DNA of 18,650 nucleotides from NCBI GenBank assembly GCA_043813895.1, contig JBDRKQ010000012.1, positions 1 to 18,650 of the forward strand. The letters are read 5' to 3'. This DNA comes from CAZTAR01 sp043813895. Lineage in GTDB: Bacteria; Planctomycetota; Phycisphaerae; UBA1845; UTPLA1. The translations under genes and the position numbers were made by a program. This document shows, piece after piece, positions 7,337-15,325 of the stretch. The notes under the pieces are model-generated. The model saw only the letters and a program-made list of their open reading frames with translations, was not told where the DNA came from and ran no database searches. Numbering within the stretch: position 1 is the stretch's first letter; each line of letters starts with the position of its first letter.

Positions 7337-9292
7337 ATGAAAGTGAAGACAGTCTCGATGGCGGGCGGAGTTCTCCGACTTGCCCTCGTCACGCTCGGCA
7401 TGGGCGCGCAGGGAGTGCGGGCGGGACAGGATGATGCGTGCCGCCTTCATTCGCCCTCCGACAATGTCCCCGTCGAGTGGCTGACGACCGCCGAGCAATC
7501 CGATTTCCGCAGTACGCCCCGGTACGATCAGACCCTCGAATACTGCCGGCGTCTGGCGCAGGCATCGCCCTGGATCGAGTACAGATCATTCGGCACGAGC
7601 CCCGAAGGACGCGCCCTGCCGCTCATCATTGCATCCAAGGACAAGGCGTTCACACAGAAGGCTGCCAACGATTTCGGCAAGCTGGTTGTGCTCGTGCAGA
7701 ATTGCATTCATGCCGGCGAGTGCGCTGGCAAAGATGCTTCGCTCATGCTCTTACGAGACATTGCCGTCACGAAGCAGCGTGCCGGCCTGCTCGACAATGT
7801 GGTTCTCCTGGTCATCCCGATCTTCAACGTCGATGGCCACGAGCGTTTCAGCCCCTATTCGCGCATCAATCAGAACGGTCCCGAGGAAATGGGCTGGCGC
7901 GTCACGTCCCGCAATCTGAACCTTAACAGGGACTACATCAAGGCCGACGCGGTCGAGATGCAGGCCTGGCTGCGCCTGTGGAACGCGTGGAGGCCGGACC
8001 TGCACTTCGACAACCACACCACCGACGGCGGCGATTGGCAATACGATCTGACTTACTCGATCGATCGCCATGCAATCGCCGCCCGGCCAGTCGTCGAGTG
8101 GCTCGACAAGGACCTTCTCCCCGGGTTGCTCCCAGCGCTGAAAGCCGACGGCCACGTTACCCTGCCGTACTTCGGGTTTGCGGATTCGAAGGACCCCACC
8201 AAGGGCATCCGGTCGGGCGGCTGGTTCGCGCCGAGGCTCGCGAACTGCTACGTCACGCTCCGCAACCGTCCGTCGGTTCTGGTCGAGACGCACATGCTCA
8301 AGCCGTACCGCACGCGTGTCATCGCCCACTACAACATCATGCAGCACGTGCTCGAAGAGGTGAGTCGGAATCCCCGGGCACTAAGGACCGCCGTGCAGGC
8401 TTCGGATCAGGCGACGATCGACCTTGCAAGATCGCCCAGTACCCCCCGCACCTTACCGATCGGGATCGAGCAGGATGACGAGAGCATTCCGCTGGTGTTC
8501 AAGGGTTTTGCATGCCGGCGAACCCTGAGCGAAATCTCCGGCGACGTCCGGATTGCCTACGACAACTCGCGGCCCATTGACGTCGAAACGACTTGGCGAA
8601 GCACGGCCCGGATCGCCAAGGAGGTTTCTCTACCGCGGGCGTACATCATTCCGCCGCAATGGACGGAGGCGATCGAGTTGGCCCGACTGCACGGCCTCGA
8701 ATGCCGGCGCCTCACAAAGCCGGTCACCGCGGAGTTCGGGTCTTACCGATTCGAAGACGTGACGTTCGCCGATGCGCCGTTCGAAAGTCGGATCCGGGCA
8801 CGGTTCACCGCCAAGCGGATTGTCGAGGAGCGCACGTACTTGCCGGGCTCCGTCGTCGTTCGGCTGGACCAGCCGGCCGCGAAGATCGCCGTTCACATGT
8901 TCGAGCCGGAAGCGCCCGACTCGCTGGTCTCCTGGGGCTTTTTCAATGCCATCTTCGAGCAGAAGGAATACGCGGAGCACTACGTCCTGGAACGCCTCGC
9001 CCGCGAGATGCTCGATGCCGATCCCGGGCTTGCCGATGAGTTTGAAGCGAAGCTCCGCAACGATCGGGAGTTTGCATCCAGCCCCGGCGCCAGGCTCGAG
9101 TTCTTCTACAAACGGTCGCCGTATTGGGATGCCTCGGTCGGCACTTATCCGGTGGGCCGGATTGAGAACGATCTGACCCTCCCGGCCGCGCGGACTGAAG
9201 TCCGGGGCTCCTCGACGGTCCGAGAATCCTCACTCGACCCGTGTGGACGAGTCTCGCGTCGCCTTCACCAAGTGTCACTGGCGTGGCAGTGA
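7337..9292 (+). CDS. Secreted M14-family zinc carboxypeptidase-like protein, 3' end formed by a repeat element
   Basis: This is a putative exported metallocarboxypeptidase of 651 residues. The start is ATG 7337 with AGGAG 6 nt upstream; a possible -10 box TACAAT lies at 7253-7258 without a clear -35. The N-terminus is a Sec signal (LRLALVTLGMGAQGVRAGQ). M14 features: SFGTSPEGRALPLIIAS; zinc ligands HAGE (H125, E128) and H227 in DNHTTDG; NLNRD, corresponding to the Asn-Arg substrate-binding motif; and E317 in VETHMLKPYRTRV, matching the catalytic Glu. The active site is therefore complete. A long C-terminal part beyond the catalytic domain is of unknown role. From about residue 616 the frame reads through a REP-like palindrome (LPAARTEVRGSS..), so the native C-terminus is probably altered. 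Whether the final 36 residues matter is unknown; the catalytic domain should be intact. Confidence 0.88.
   Translation: MKVKTVSMAGGVLRLALVTLGMGAQGVRAGQDDACRLHSPSDNVPVEWLTTAEQSDFRSTPRYDQTLEYCRRLAQASPWIEYRSFGTSPEGRALPLIIASKDKAFTQKAANDFGKLVVLVQNCIHAGECAGKDASLMLLRDIAVTKQRAGLLDNVVLLVIPIFNVDGHERFSPYSRINQNGPEEMGWRVTSRNLNLNRDYIKADAVEMQAWLRLWNAWRPDLHFDNHTTDGGDWQYDLTYSIDRHAIAARPVVEWLDKDLLPGLLPALKADGHVTLPYFGFADSKDPTKGIRSGGWFAPRLANCYVTLRNRPSVLVETHMLKPYRTRVIAHYNIMQHVLEEVSRNPRALRTAVQASDQATIDLARSPSTPRTLPIGIEQDDESIPLVFKGFACRRTLSEISGDVRIAYDNSRPIDVETTWRSTARIAKEVSLPRAYIIPPQWTEAIELARLHGLECRRLTKPVTAEFGSYRFEDVTFADAPFESRIRARFTAKRIVEERTYLPGSVVVRLDQPAAKIAVHMFEPEAPDSLVSWGFFNAIFEQKEYAEHYVLERLAREMLDADPGLADEFEAKLRNDREFASSPGARLEFFYKRSPYWDASVGTYPVGRIENDLTLPAARTEVRGSSTVRESSLDPCGRVSRRLHQVSLAWQ
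9186..9231 (-). repeat. REP-like palindrome plus CCGAGAATCC motif inside the carboxypeptidase frame
   Basis: CCGCGCGGACT-GA-AGTCC (9186-9203) followed by GGGGCTCCTC matches the other REP-like copies in the orientation of the one at 15464-15490. It is followed at 9219-9228 by CCGAGAATCC, which matches the 3' part of the 19-bp unit in the composite element at 3401-3612. Both parts lie before the stop codon of the carboxypeptidase, so this is a translated copy. Confidence 0.8.
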
Positions 9293-9413
9293 CGCATTCG
9301 CCCCCCCCTCCAAATGCGGACGTTGCGGACGCAATGTAATTGCCGCCCCTCAAACTGCTTACAGATGAAGAGCCTCATCACGCACTTATCCGGGCGTGCG
9401 TTGTTCAGCGTTG

Positions 9414-9443
9414 TTGACTTTACCGTAAGCACGCTCATATAAA
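9414..9443 (+). promoter_or_regulatory. Strong sigma70-type promoter of the lipoprotein gene
   Basis: TTGACT (9414-9419) and TATAAA (9438-9443) are separated by 18 bp, each with 5/6 consensus positions. They lie about 100 nt before the lipoprotein start in an otherwise gene-free 250-nt gap. The leader includes a small hairpin (ACTGCC 9478-9483 with GGCAGT 9488-9493). I recognise no riboswitch class in it. Confidence 0.65.
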
Positions 9444-9542
9444 GGGGTAATACCCAGGGATCAAAGCGAGCGGGGGAACTGCCCGGTGGCAGTGTCTCGT
9501 GATGAGCTTACCGCTTACATGCCTGAGGGGGAGAGAGAGATT

Positions 9543-10748
9543 ATGTTACATCCGAAGAAGTGCTTTGCAGTCGTTGGATCGTGTGTGGTTTGCTCCGTGC
9601 TGGTCGTGGCGGCGTGCACGCAGAGCCTGAGCAGTCTGAGCTTGCCTGGCCAAGAGGGCCTGGAAGGCAGCAAGGTTTCGGAGGGCCGGCTGAACGCCGA
9701 CCGCGTCCTCGAGAAGCAGACGATGGTCTATGTTGACCTTCTCCAGTACGAGCCTGGCTCGGCCGACCTCAGATGCTATCCACTTGGGTCCACGGTCCCC
9801 GGGTCACCCGCTTGGAAGTCCCGGATCAATGGGCCGGTGCCATTGACGTCGGACTACACGAAGAGCGAATACGACGTTCTCGCGCGCAAGGGGGAGACGG
9901 ATTATGTCCTCTCCGTGCGAATCAGCAAGCCGTCGAATGATCCGCACTTCTCGCATGTGGAGTTCAACCTGCGAGCGGTCAACCCGAAAATGATCGATCA
10001 CTTGGCGCATTTTCCCGGCGATCCGGACTATCACAAGGGCGAGGCGGACTATCCGTCTAACGACACGGTCGAAGACAATCGCAGCCTCATTGATCTGAAT
10101 GGCGGTGATATCGCCGTGGTCATCCGGGGCCTGGAGTTCAAGAACCTCGTGAACAAGACCAACCCGCACACATCGGCATGGATGAATGTCTTGGGCTCCT
10201 CCGCGTGGGTAGCCTTCATGCGTGACAACGCCCTGAACAGCGGCCGCTTCTTCGCCATCGAGGGCGCGTTGACGGGCGGGCCTGTGGCGCTCGTGGATGA
10301 TCCGCCGGTGCTGGGCATGTTCGAGTCCGTGCAGGTGCGAGGCGACACCTTTGATGACCTCAGCGAGAACCCGACGCTTCTCGATGGCGGCGATCCGGGC
10401 AATCTACGGGTTTGCTCCGAGGTGGATGCGCCGGATTCTCCTTCAACGGACTATGCGTTGCTCGACTATTCAAACATTGATGCGGTCGGCGCTCTCGCGC
10501 CGGGCCGTGGCGGATTCATCTTCGTCATGCGAGACTCGGCCTTCTCAAACAAGGTCGTCGTCGATGCGAGCGTCAACCCCGGCAATCCGCCTGCCGGCGG
10601 AAACAAGATCGACGCGCCGCCTTCGGGTTATGACGGAACGCTGATTCCCGAAATCGATCCCGCCCTGGCCACTACCAACCCGGTGACGGGTGCGCCCGGC
10701 GCACACGAGCTGGCCGTCTCGGTCTTCTTCATCCACACCTGGGACTAA
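9543..10748 (+). CDS. Orphan lipoprotein of unknown function
   Basis: I do not recognise the family. The ATG at 9543 is preferred over an in-frame GTG at 9486: a GA-rich ribosome site (GAGGGGGAGAGAG) lies just upstream, and the resulting N-terminus (MLHPKKCFAVVGSCVVCSVL then VVAAC) is a proper lipoprotein signal with Cys25 as the lipidation site. The 401-residue product is otherwise hydrophilic, with beta-rich, glycine- and aspartate-rich stretches (DLNGGDIAVVIRGLEF, GRGGFIFVMRDSAF) and few cysteines after the lipobox. No catalytic signature, transmembrane helix or repeat is visible. It has its own promoter and terminator, so it is probably a single-gene unit. Membrane anchoring is well supported; the function is unknown. 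Confidence 0.8.
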   Translation: MLHPKKCFAVVGSCVVCSVLVVAACTQSLSSLSLPGQEGLEGSKVSEGRLNADRVLEKQTMVYVDLLQYEPGSADLRCYPLGSTVPGSPAWKSRINGPVPLTSDYTKSEYDVLARKGETDYVLSVRISKPSNDPHFSHVEFNLRAVNPKMIDHLAHFPGDPDYHKGEADYPSNDTVEDNRSLIDLNGGDIAVVIRGLEFKNLVNKTNPHTSAWMNVLGSSAWVAFMRDNALNSGRFFAIEGALTGGPVALVDDPPVLGMFESVQVRGDTFDDLSENPTLLDGGDPGNLRVCSEVDAPDSPSTDYALLDYSNIDAVGALAPGRGGFIFVMRDSAFSNKVVVDASVNPGNPPAGGNKIDAPPSGYDGTLIPEIDPALATTNPVTGAPGAHELAVSVFFIHTWD

Positions 10749-10778
10749 CGGGCTTCGGCACAGCAGATGAGAAACAGA

Positions 10779-10812
10779 ACGGGGCGTGTGCACGCGGCAC
10801 GTCCCGTTTTCT
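10779..10812 (+). terminator. Rho-independent terminator after the lipoprotein gene
   Basis: A 10-bp stem with one G-T pair (ACGGGGCGTG 10779-10788; CACGTCCCGT 10798-10807) encloses a 9-nt loop and is followed by TTTTCTC. It lies 30 nt after the lipoprotein stop and 29 nt before the end of the convergent synthetase gene, so it may serve both strands, although the T tract is best on the plus strand. Confidence 0.85.
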
Positions 10813-10840
10813 CATGCGCGAGCCCGCTTTTGACCTTGCC

Positions 10841-12949
10841 TCAGACCATCACCCGGACGTCCACAGCCTCTGCGCCGTCCTCGAACGCGAAGATCGGATT
10901 GATGTCCAGTTCGCGGATGCCTGGATTCTCCGCGACCATCTGCGAGACGCGCTGGATGATCTCGCTCAGACATTCGATGTCCGCGCCTGGTAGGCCCCGA
11001 ATGCCTTTGAGCAACCGCGTTGCCTTGAGTGAGTCAATCATCTCGGCGGCTTCGCGCGAGGTGACCGGCGCCAGCCTGAAGGCAACGTCCTCGAGTACTT
11101 CCACGAAGATGCCCCCCAGGCCGAACATCAAAATGTGCCCCAGGCCCTTGACGGCCTTCGCGCCGACGATCACTTCGATCCCTCCGCTCTGGTATCGTTG
11201 CACGAGCAGCCGCGGTGACGCCCCGGCAAACCGCTCCATCATCTCAACAGCCGCACGCCGCAACGCGTCGCCATCCTTGATGTCCAACATGACGCCGCCC
11301 GCGTCGGTCTTGTGAACGACCGTAGCAGCCTCCACCTTGAGGGCGACCGGATAGCCGATCTCCTCCGCGGCGGCCAGACATTCGTCCACGCTGCTCACAA
11401 TCCTCCTCGCCGCGATAGGAATCCCGTAACACGCCAGCAGGTCGTATGCTGCGTCGGCAGACATGAACATGCCGCCAGAATGAGCCTCGCTGCCGGCTTC
11501 CTTCCGCGTGACGGCCACCTCGACAATCGACCGGGCCTTGGCCGCGTCCACATCGGGGAACGCCGCCGGTTGTTCGACCGGCCGCCTCAGCATGGCGGCG
11601 TACCGCGCCATCGATGCCAACACCCTGGCGCCCGTCTCTGGCATGTCGTACGTCGGCACGCCGCCCGCGCGGATGATCTCCAGCGTCTCCGCCCAGCCAG
11701 CCTTCTCGGTCATCACCGTCGCAACGATCGGTTTGTTGGCGCGGCCGCCGGCGTCGGCAATCTCATGGGCGACCCCCACCGTATCCACGAAGAACGGCGT
11801 CACGAAGTTCAGGAAGATCGCGTCGATCGCGTCGTCGTCGAGCAATGCCCCGATAGCCGCGGCGAAATGCTCAGGCCCCGCCGTGGCGAGCACGTCGACC
11901 GGATTGTTGATTGAGGCCTCGGGGTAGAGCTTCTCGCGCAACATCGCCGCAGTCGCCTCCGAAAGCGGCGGCATCACCATTCCGTTCTCGACAAGCTCGT
12001 CCGTCGCGATGATCGCCGGGCCGCCTGTGTTCGCAACCATCCCCACGCGATTGCCGGCCGGGACCGGCTGCGACGCAAACCCGATCGCAGACTGGCAAAG
12101 CTCCTCGGTATTCCGAAAGGCGACGACGCCCGCCTTCTCGAAGATCAACTCGATGGCCGTGTCCTGCTTGATCATGCCGCCCGTGTGCGATGACACAGCC
12201 TTCGCGCCCTCGGCCGTACGACCTGCCTTCATCGCGAGGATCGGCTTTCGCCGCGTCACCCGCGTCGCCACTTCCAGAAACGCCCGCGGATCAGGCAGGC
12301 TCTCGATGTGAACGACGATCACCTTCGTCTCGTCGTCACGGCCGTAGTGCTCGATGATCTCCGGGATGGACACGTCGCACGCGTTGCCATTGCTCGCATA
12401 CTGCCGCACGCCAATGCCGAGTTCAGTAATCCGCTGGTGGATTACCTCGCCCACGCCGCCGCTCTGTGCGACGATCGAGATATGACCCGGCGTCGGCCGC
12501 GTAAACGTGAAGTTGCAGTACGCCCGCACGGCGGGATCGGTGTTGATGACGCCCTGACAGTTCGGGCCGAACACGCGAATGCCCGTACTCTTCGCAACCT
12601 CGACAAGCTGCCGCTCCAGCGCCTCGCCCTCTTCACCGATCTCCCGAAACCCGGCCGTATTCACGATGACCGCCCGGACGCCCTTCTTCGCGCAATCCTC
12701 GATGCACGCCGGCACGTACTTGTTCTTGATGACGACGTGCGCAAGATCGACCGGCTCCGGCACGTCAAGAATCGACGCATACGCAGTGAGCCCGCGAATC
12801 TCCCCGCCCTTGGGATTCACCGGATAGACCGGCCCGGTGTAACCGAAGTCGAGCAAGTTCTCGATAATGCGATAGCCGATGGTCAGCTCGCGATTGGAAG
12901 CACCAACAACCGCCACCGCCCGGGGAGAGAAGAGTGCGTTGAGTGTCAT
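10841..12949 (-). CDS. ADP-forming acyl-CoA synthetase (acetate--CoA ligase type), fused alpha-beta chain
   Basis: The enzyme converts an acyl-CoA plus ADP and phosphate to the acid, CoA and ATP, or the reverse, in the cytoplasm. The start at 12949 has AAGGAGG 10 nt upstream. Domains in the 702 residues: a CoA-binding Rossmann domain (FSPRAVAVVGASNR at 7-20; PVYPVNPKGG); two succinyl-CoA-synthetase-like ligase domains with the phosphorylated histidine in SSHTGG (H255); and an ATP-grasp domain from about 490 (YPVALKVEAATVVHKTDAGGV, later ELDINPIFAF). The order alpha then beta in one chain is the usual fused form. The acyl substrate cannot be read from the sequence; acetate, propionate or branched and aryl acids are all possible. 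Protein acetyltransferase homologues of Pat type share this layout but carry a GNAT domain, which is absent here. The gene stands alone, divergent from the transporter. Confidence 0.92.
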   Translation of the reverse strand: MTLNALFSPRAVAVVGASNRELTIGYRIIENLLDFGYTGPVYPVNPKGGEIRGLTAYASILDVPEPVDLAHVVIKNKYVPACIEDCAKKGVRAVIVNTAGFREIGEEGEALERQLVEVAKSTGIRVFGPNCQGVINTDPAVRAYCNFTFTRPTPGHISIVAQSGGVGEVIHQRITELGIGVRQYASNGNACDVSIPEIIEHYGRDDETKVIVVHIESLPDPRAFLEVATRVTRRKPILAMKAGRTAEGAKAVSSHTGGMIKQDTAIELIFEKAGVVAFRNTEELCQSAIGFASQPVPAGNRVGMVANTGGPAIIATDELVENGMVMPPLSEATAAMLREKLYPEASINNPVDVLATAGPEHFAAAIGALLDDDAIDAIFLNFVTPFFVDTVGVAHEIADAGGRANKPIVATVMTEKAGWAETLEIIRAGGVPTYDMPETGARVLASMARYAAMLRRPVEQPAAFPDVDAAKARSIVEVAVTRKEAGSEAHSGGMFMSADAAYDLLACYGIPIAARRIVSSVDECLAAAEEIGYPVALKVEAATVVHKTDAGGVMLDIKDGDALRRAAVEMMERFAGASPRLLVQRYQSGGIEVIVGAKAVKGLGHILMFGLGGIFVEVLEDVAFRLAPVTSREAAEMIDSLKATRLLKGIRGLPGADIECLSEIIQRVSQMVAENPGIRELDINPIFAFEDGAEAVDVRVMV

Positions 12950-13203
12950 GGCACATGCCCCTCCTTGCAGGTCGAAAGGAGAATCAGTCCAATCTGCGTC
13001 ATGCCTTGGTCCTTGGCCTGCCCGATGGAAACGGCCGTGCGGACCAACGGCGCAACAACGTCTATCGTAACCCTGTGGATTAAATCTGCCACCGGCGAAA
13101 TGTCATCGCTGGCAAAGCTCGGCCGTCAAAGCAATAATCTCCGCAACGCAAACGGACCGCGCAATCTGACAGCTTTGGCTGTTCGTATCCCGGAGAGATC
13201 GGT
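12950..13203. other. Divergent intergenic region between synthetase and transporter genes
   Basis: These 254 nt must hold the promoters of two divergent genes. I found no convincing -35/-10 pair on either strand. A small inverted repeat GTGG..CCAC surrounds ATTAAATCTG near 13074-13092 and could be an operator, but this is weak. No small gene is supported. Confidence 0.35.
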
Positions 13204-14472
13204 GTGGCATTCAATCAGTCATCGCGACGGATGGGACTCCTCAACGCCATCGGCCCCGGCATCATGTACGCCGGAGCCGCCGTCGGTGTGTCGCACCTCG
13301 TGCAGTCCACCCGGGCCGGCGCGGGCTACGGGTTCACACTGATCTGGGCGGTCGTCGCGGTCCACCTGCTCAAGTACCCATTCTTCGAATACGGCCACCG
13401 CTATGCCGCCGCCACCGGCGAGAGCCTGCTGGCCGGCTACGCGCGCGTCGGCCGGTGGGCGCTGATCAGCTTCATGTTGATCGCGCTCGGGCTGAGCATT
13501 CCAACGGCCGCCGTCCTGACGATCGTGACCGCCGGCATGGCTTCGCAGTTGTTCGCGACGAGTCTCACGCCCGTTACCTGGGCGGTGATCCTGCTGGTGC
13601 TCTGCGCCGCCGTGCTCATCTCGGGAGGGTACCGCCTGCTGGACAGGCTGATGAAGGTGCTGATGGTGTTCCTGGCCTGCTGCACGGCGGTTGCCGTGGT
13701 GGCGGCGATCGCGCACGGCCGCGTGGGCGCCCCGGACGCCGTAGCGCCGGACATCTGGAACGTCGCCGGCATTTCATTCCTCGTCGCACTGATGGGTTGG
13801 ATGCCCACGCCGGTCGACGCCTCCGCCTGGCCGTCGCTCTGGATGCGCGAACGGGCCAGACAAACCGGCCACCACCCCACCTTGCGTGAAGCACTGTTCG
13901 ATTTCAAGCTCGGCTACTTCGGCTCGCTGGTGATGGCCGTGATGTTCCTCAGCCTCGGCGCCCTGGTCATGTTCGGCACCGGACAGGAGATCGCCGGCAG
14001 CGGTGTCGGCTTCGCCGCTCAGTTCGTCGCCATGTACACATCCGCCCTGGGCGATTGGAGCCGCCCGGTCATCATCACTGCGGCCTTCATCACCATGCTC
14101 AGCACCCTGCTCACCGTGCTGGACGGCTACCCGCGCGTCTTGTCCACTGGATGTCGCCTAGCCCGGCCGCGCTCGCAGAATCTCGGCGCCGCGCCATACT
14201 GGGTGGTCGTCGGCATCATGGGCGCGGGCGCGATATTGATCCTCCTCTTTCTGACAAGCGTGATGAAACCGCTGATCGACGCGACAACAACGCTGGCATT
14301 CCTCTCGGCCCCGCTGTTCGCATACCTGAACTGCCGCGCCGTCTCTCTCGCGGACATCCCCAAAGAAGCGGCCCCACCGAAATGGCTTCGCGCCCTAAGC
14401 TGGATCGGCCTGGCATTCCTGACAGGCTTCTCGATCCTCTTCCTGGTCATGCACTTTGCCTACGGGAAGTGA
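13204..14472 (+). CDS. NRAMP-related membrane transporter lacking the canonical DPGN motif
   Basis: This is a 422-residue inner-membrane protein with about 10-11 hydrophobic helices. It starts at GTG 13204 with GGAGAG 6 nt upstream. The first helix reads GPGIMYAGAAVGVSHLVQ (17-34), then STRAGAGYGF, which is the NRAMP TM1 arrangement. The Asp-Pro-Gly-Asn that binds divalent metal in Mn/Fe transporters is replaced. The sixth-helix region reads VALMGWMPTPVDASAW (194-209); the MP at 200-201 corresponds to the MPH of canonical members. Related divergent NRAMP-like groups are known, some of which carry magnesium, so the ion here is uncertain. A conserved GPG, KYPFFEYGHRYA after TM2 and the LeuT-like helix pattern support the family. 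There is no regulatory gene beside it. Family membership is likely; metal transport is an inference. Confidence 0.8.
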   Translation: MAFNQSSRRMGLLNAIGPGIMYAGAAVGVSHLVQSTRAGAGYGFTLIWAVVAVHLLKYPFFEYGHRYAAATGESLLAGYARVGRWALISFMLIALGLSIPTAAVLTIVTAGMASQLFATSLTPVTWAVILLVLCAAVLISGGYRLLDRLMKVLMVFLACCTAVAVVAAIAHGRVGAPDAVAPDIWNVAGISFLVALMGWMPTPVDASAWPSLWMRERARQTGHHPTLREALFDFKLGYFGSLVMAVMFLSLGALVMFGTGQEIAGSGVGFAAQFVAMYTSALGDWSRPVIITAAFITMLSTLLTVLDGYPRVLSTGCRLARPRSQNLGAAPYWVVVGIMGAGAILILLFLTSVMKPLIDATTTLAFLSAPLFAYLNCRAVSLADIPKEAAPPKWLRALSWIGLAFLTGFSILFLVMHFAYGK

Positions 14473-14496
14473 AGCCGACGGGGTGGCATGGGTAAC

Positions 14497-14526
14497 GAAC
14501 GGGGCACCCATCAGGATGCCCCGTTC
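14497..14526. terminator. Perfect hairpin between convergent genes, possible bidirectional terminator
   Basis: GAACGGGGCA (14497-14506) and TGCCCCGTTC (14517-14526) form a perfect 10-bp stem with a 10-nt loop. It lies 24 nt after the transporter stop and 25 nt from the end of the convergent activator gene. There is no T tract on either strand, so intrinsic termination would be atypical. The stem shares AACGGGGC with the terminator at 10779. Confidence 0.45.
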
Positions 14527-14551
14527 ATCACCCGTTGAATCACGCTGTGCT

Positions 14552-15325
14552 TCACCCGTCCCGCGCAATCAGCGCCGCCCCGAGCGCCCCCGTGTACTGA
14601 GGATGATCCGGCACCAACACCGCCCGGCCCAGCGCCTCGGATGCCAGCTCGACAATGATTGAGTTGTGCGCCACTACGCCGCCCGTCATGACCACCTCGC
14701 CCTCCAGCGGGTCCATCTCCAAGACGCGCTTCACAACTGATCGGTACGCCGCCTTGGCCATCTCGGCAAGCGGCGTGCCCTTGGCAATCAGCGCCAACAG
14801 CTCGGTCTTCGCGAACACAGTGCAAAACGACCCCAACTCGACATTGCCGGCCCCCTGTCTGGCAAGGTCGTTCAGCGACGACAACGGCGTGCCCAGCCGG
14901 TCGGCAATCTCCTCGAGAAACGCACCCGTCCCGGCCGCACACTTGCGGTTCATCTTGAAATCGCGACGGCCGCCCGTCTCCTCCACCGAGATCACCTTGT
15001 TGTCCTGGCCGCCGATGTCGATGATCGTGATCGCCCGCGGGAAGCTCGCGTAACACCCGCGCGCATGACAGGTGATTTCGGTCACGGCCTTCGTTGCAAA
15101 GCCGACGCTCCAGCGACCGTAGCCGGTCGCCACAACGCCATTCACTTGCGAGAAGTCGAGCGAGGCGGATGTGACTAGCTCATCCAGACAATCTTTCGCA
15201 GCCGCCGCGAAGTCCGCGCCAGACTTCCGCACCGCCCTGGCGCGAACCTGCCCCGCGTCGCCCAGCAACACCGCCTTCGTGGCCGCCGCCCCGACATCCA
15301 AGCCCAATGACCAACGATCCGCCAT
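14552..15325 (-). CDS. BcrAD/BadFG-type ATPase activator with bridging [4Fe-4S] cluster (2-hydroxyacyl-CoA dehydratase activator family)
   Basis: This 257-residue member of the ASKHA ATPase family uses ATP hydrolysis to push an electron at very low potential onto a partner iron-sulfur protein. The start at 15325 has GAGGTG 7 nt upstream. Motifs: LGLDVGAAATKAVLL (phosphate-binding loop), ATGYGR (67-71), IDIGGQDNKVI (102-112), NRKCAAGTGAFLE with Cys129, LGSFCTVFAKTELL with Cys168, and MTGGVVAHN. One Cys pair per monomer at these two places is known to hold a cluster shared across the homodimer. The length fits HgdC and YjiL. It follows the dehydratase-family gene on the same strand after 174 nt that include a REP-like element, so the two are probably co-transcribed. 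Oxygen sensitivity of the product is expected. Confidence 0.93.
   Translation of the reverse strand: MADRWSLGLDVGAAATKAVLLGDAGQVRARAVRKSGADFAAAAKDCLDELVTSASLDFSQVNGVVATGYGRWSVGFATKAVTEITCHARGCYASFPRAITIIDIGGQDNKVISVEETGGRRDFKMNRKCAAGTGAFLEEIADRLGTPLSSLNDLARQGAGNVELGSFCTVFAKTELLALIAKGTPLAEMAKAAYRSVVKRVLEMDPLEGEVVMTGGVVAHNSIIVELASEALGRAVLVPDHPQYTGALGAALIARDG

Noticed and set aside
9486..9542. GTG at 9486 as start of the lipoprotein
   Set aside because: It would place 19 charged residues before the lipoprotein signal; ATG 9543 gives a standard signal and lipobox.
9444..9542. Riboswitch in the lipoprotein leader
   Set aside because: Only a 6-bp hairpin is visible; none of the conserved cores I know (cyclic di-GMP, cobalamin, SAM) can be found.
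12308..13342. Plus-strand open frame of 344 codons opposite the acyl-CoA synthetase
   Set aside because: It overlaps both the synthetase and the transporter in other frames and shows no protein motif.
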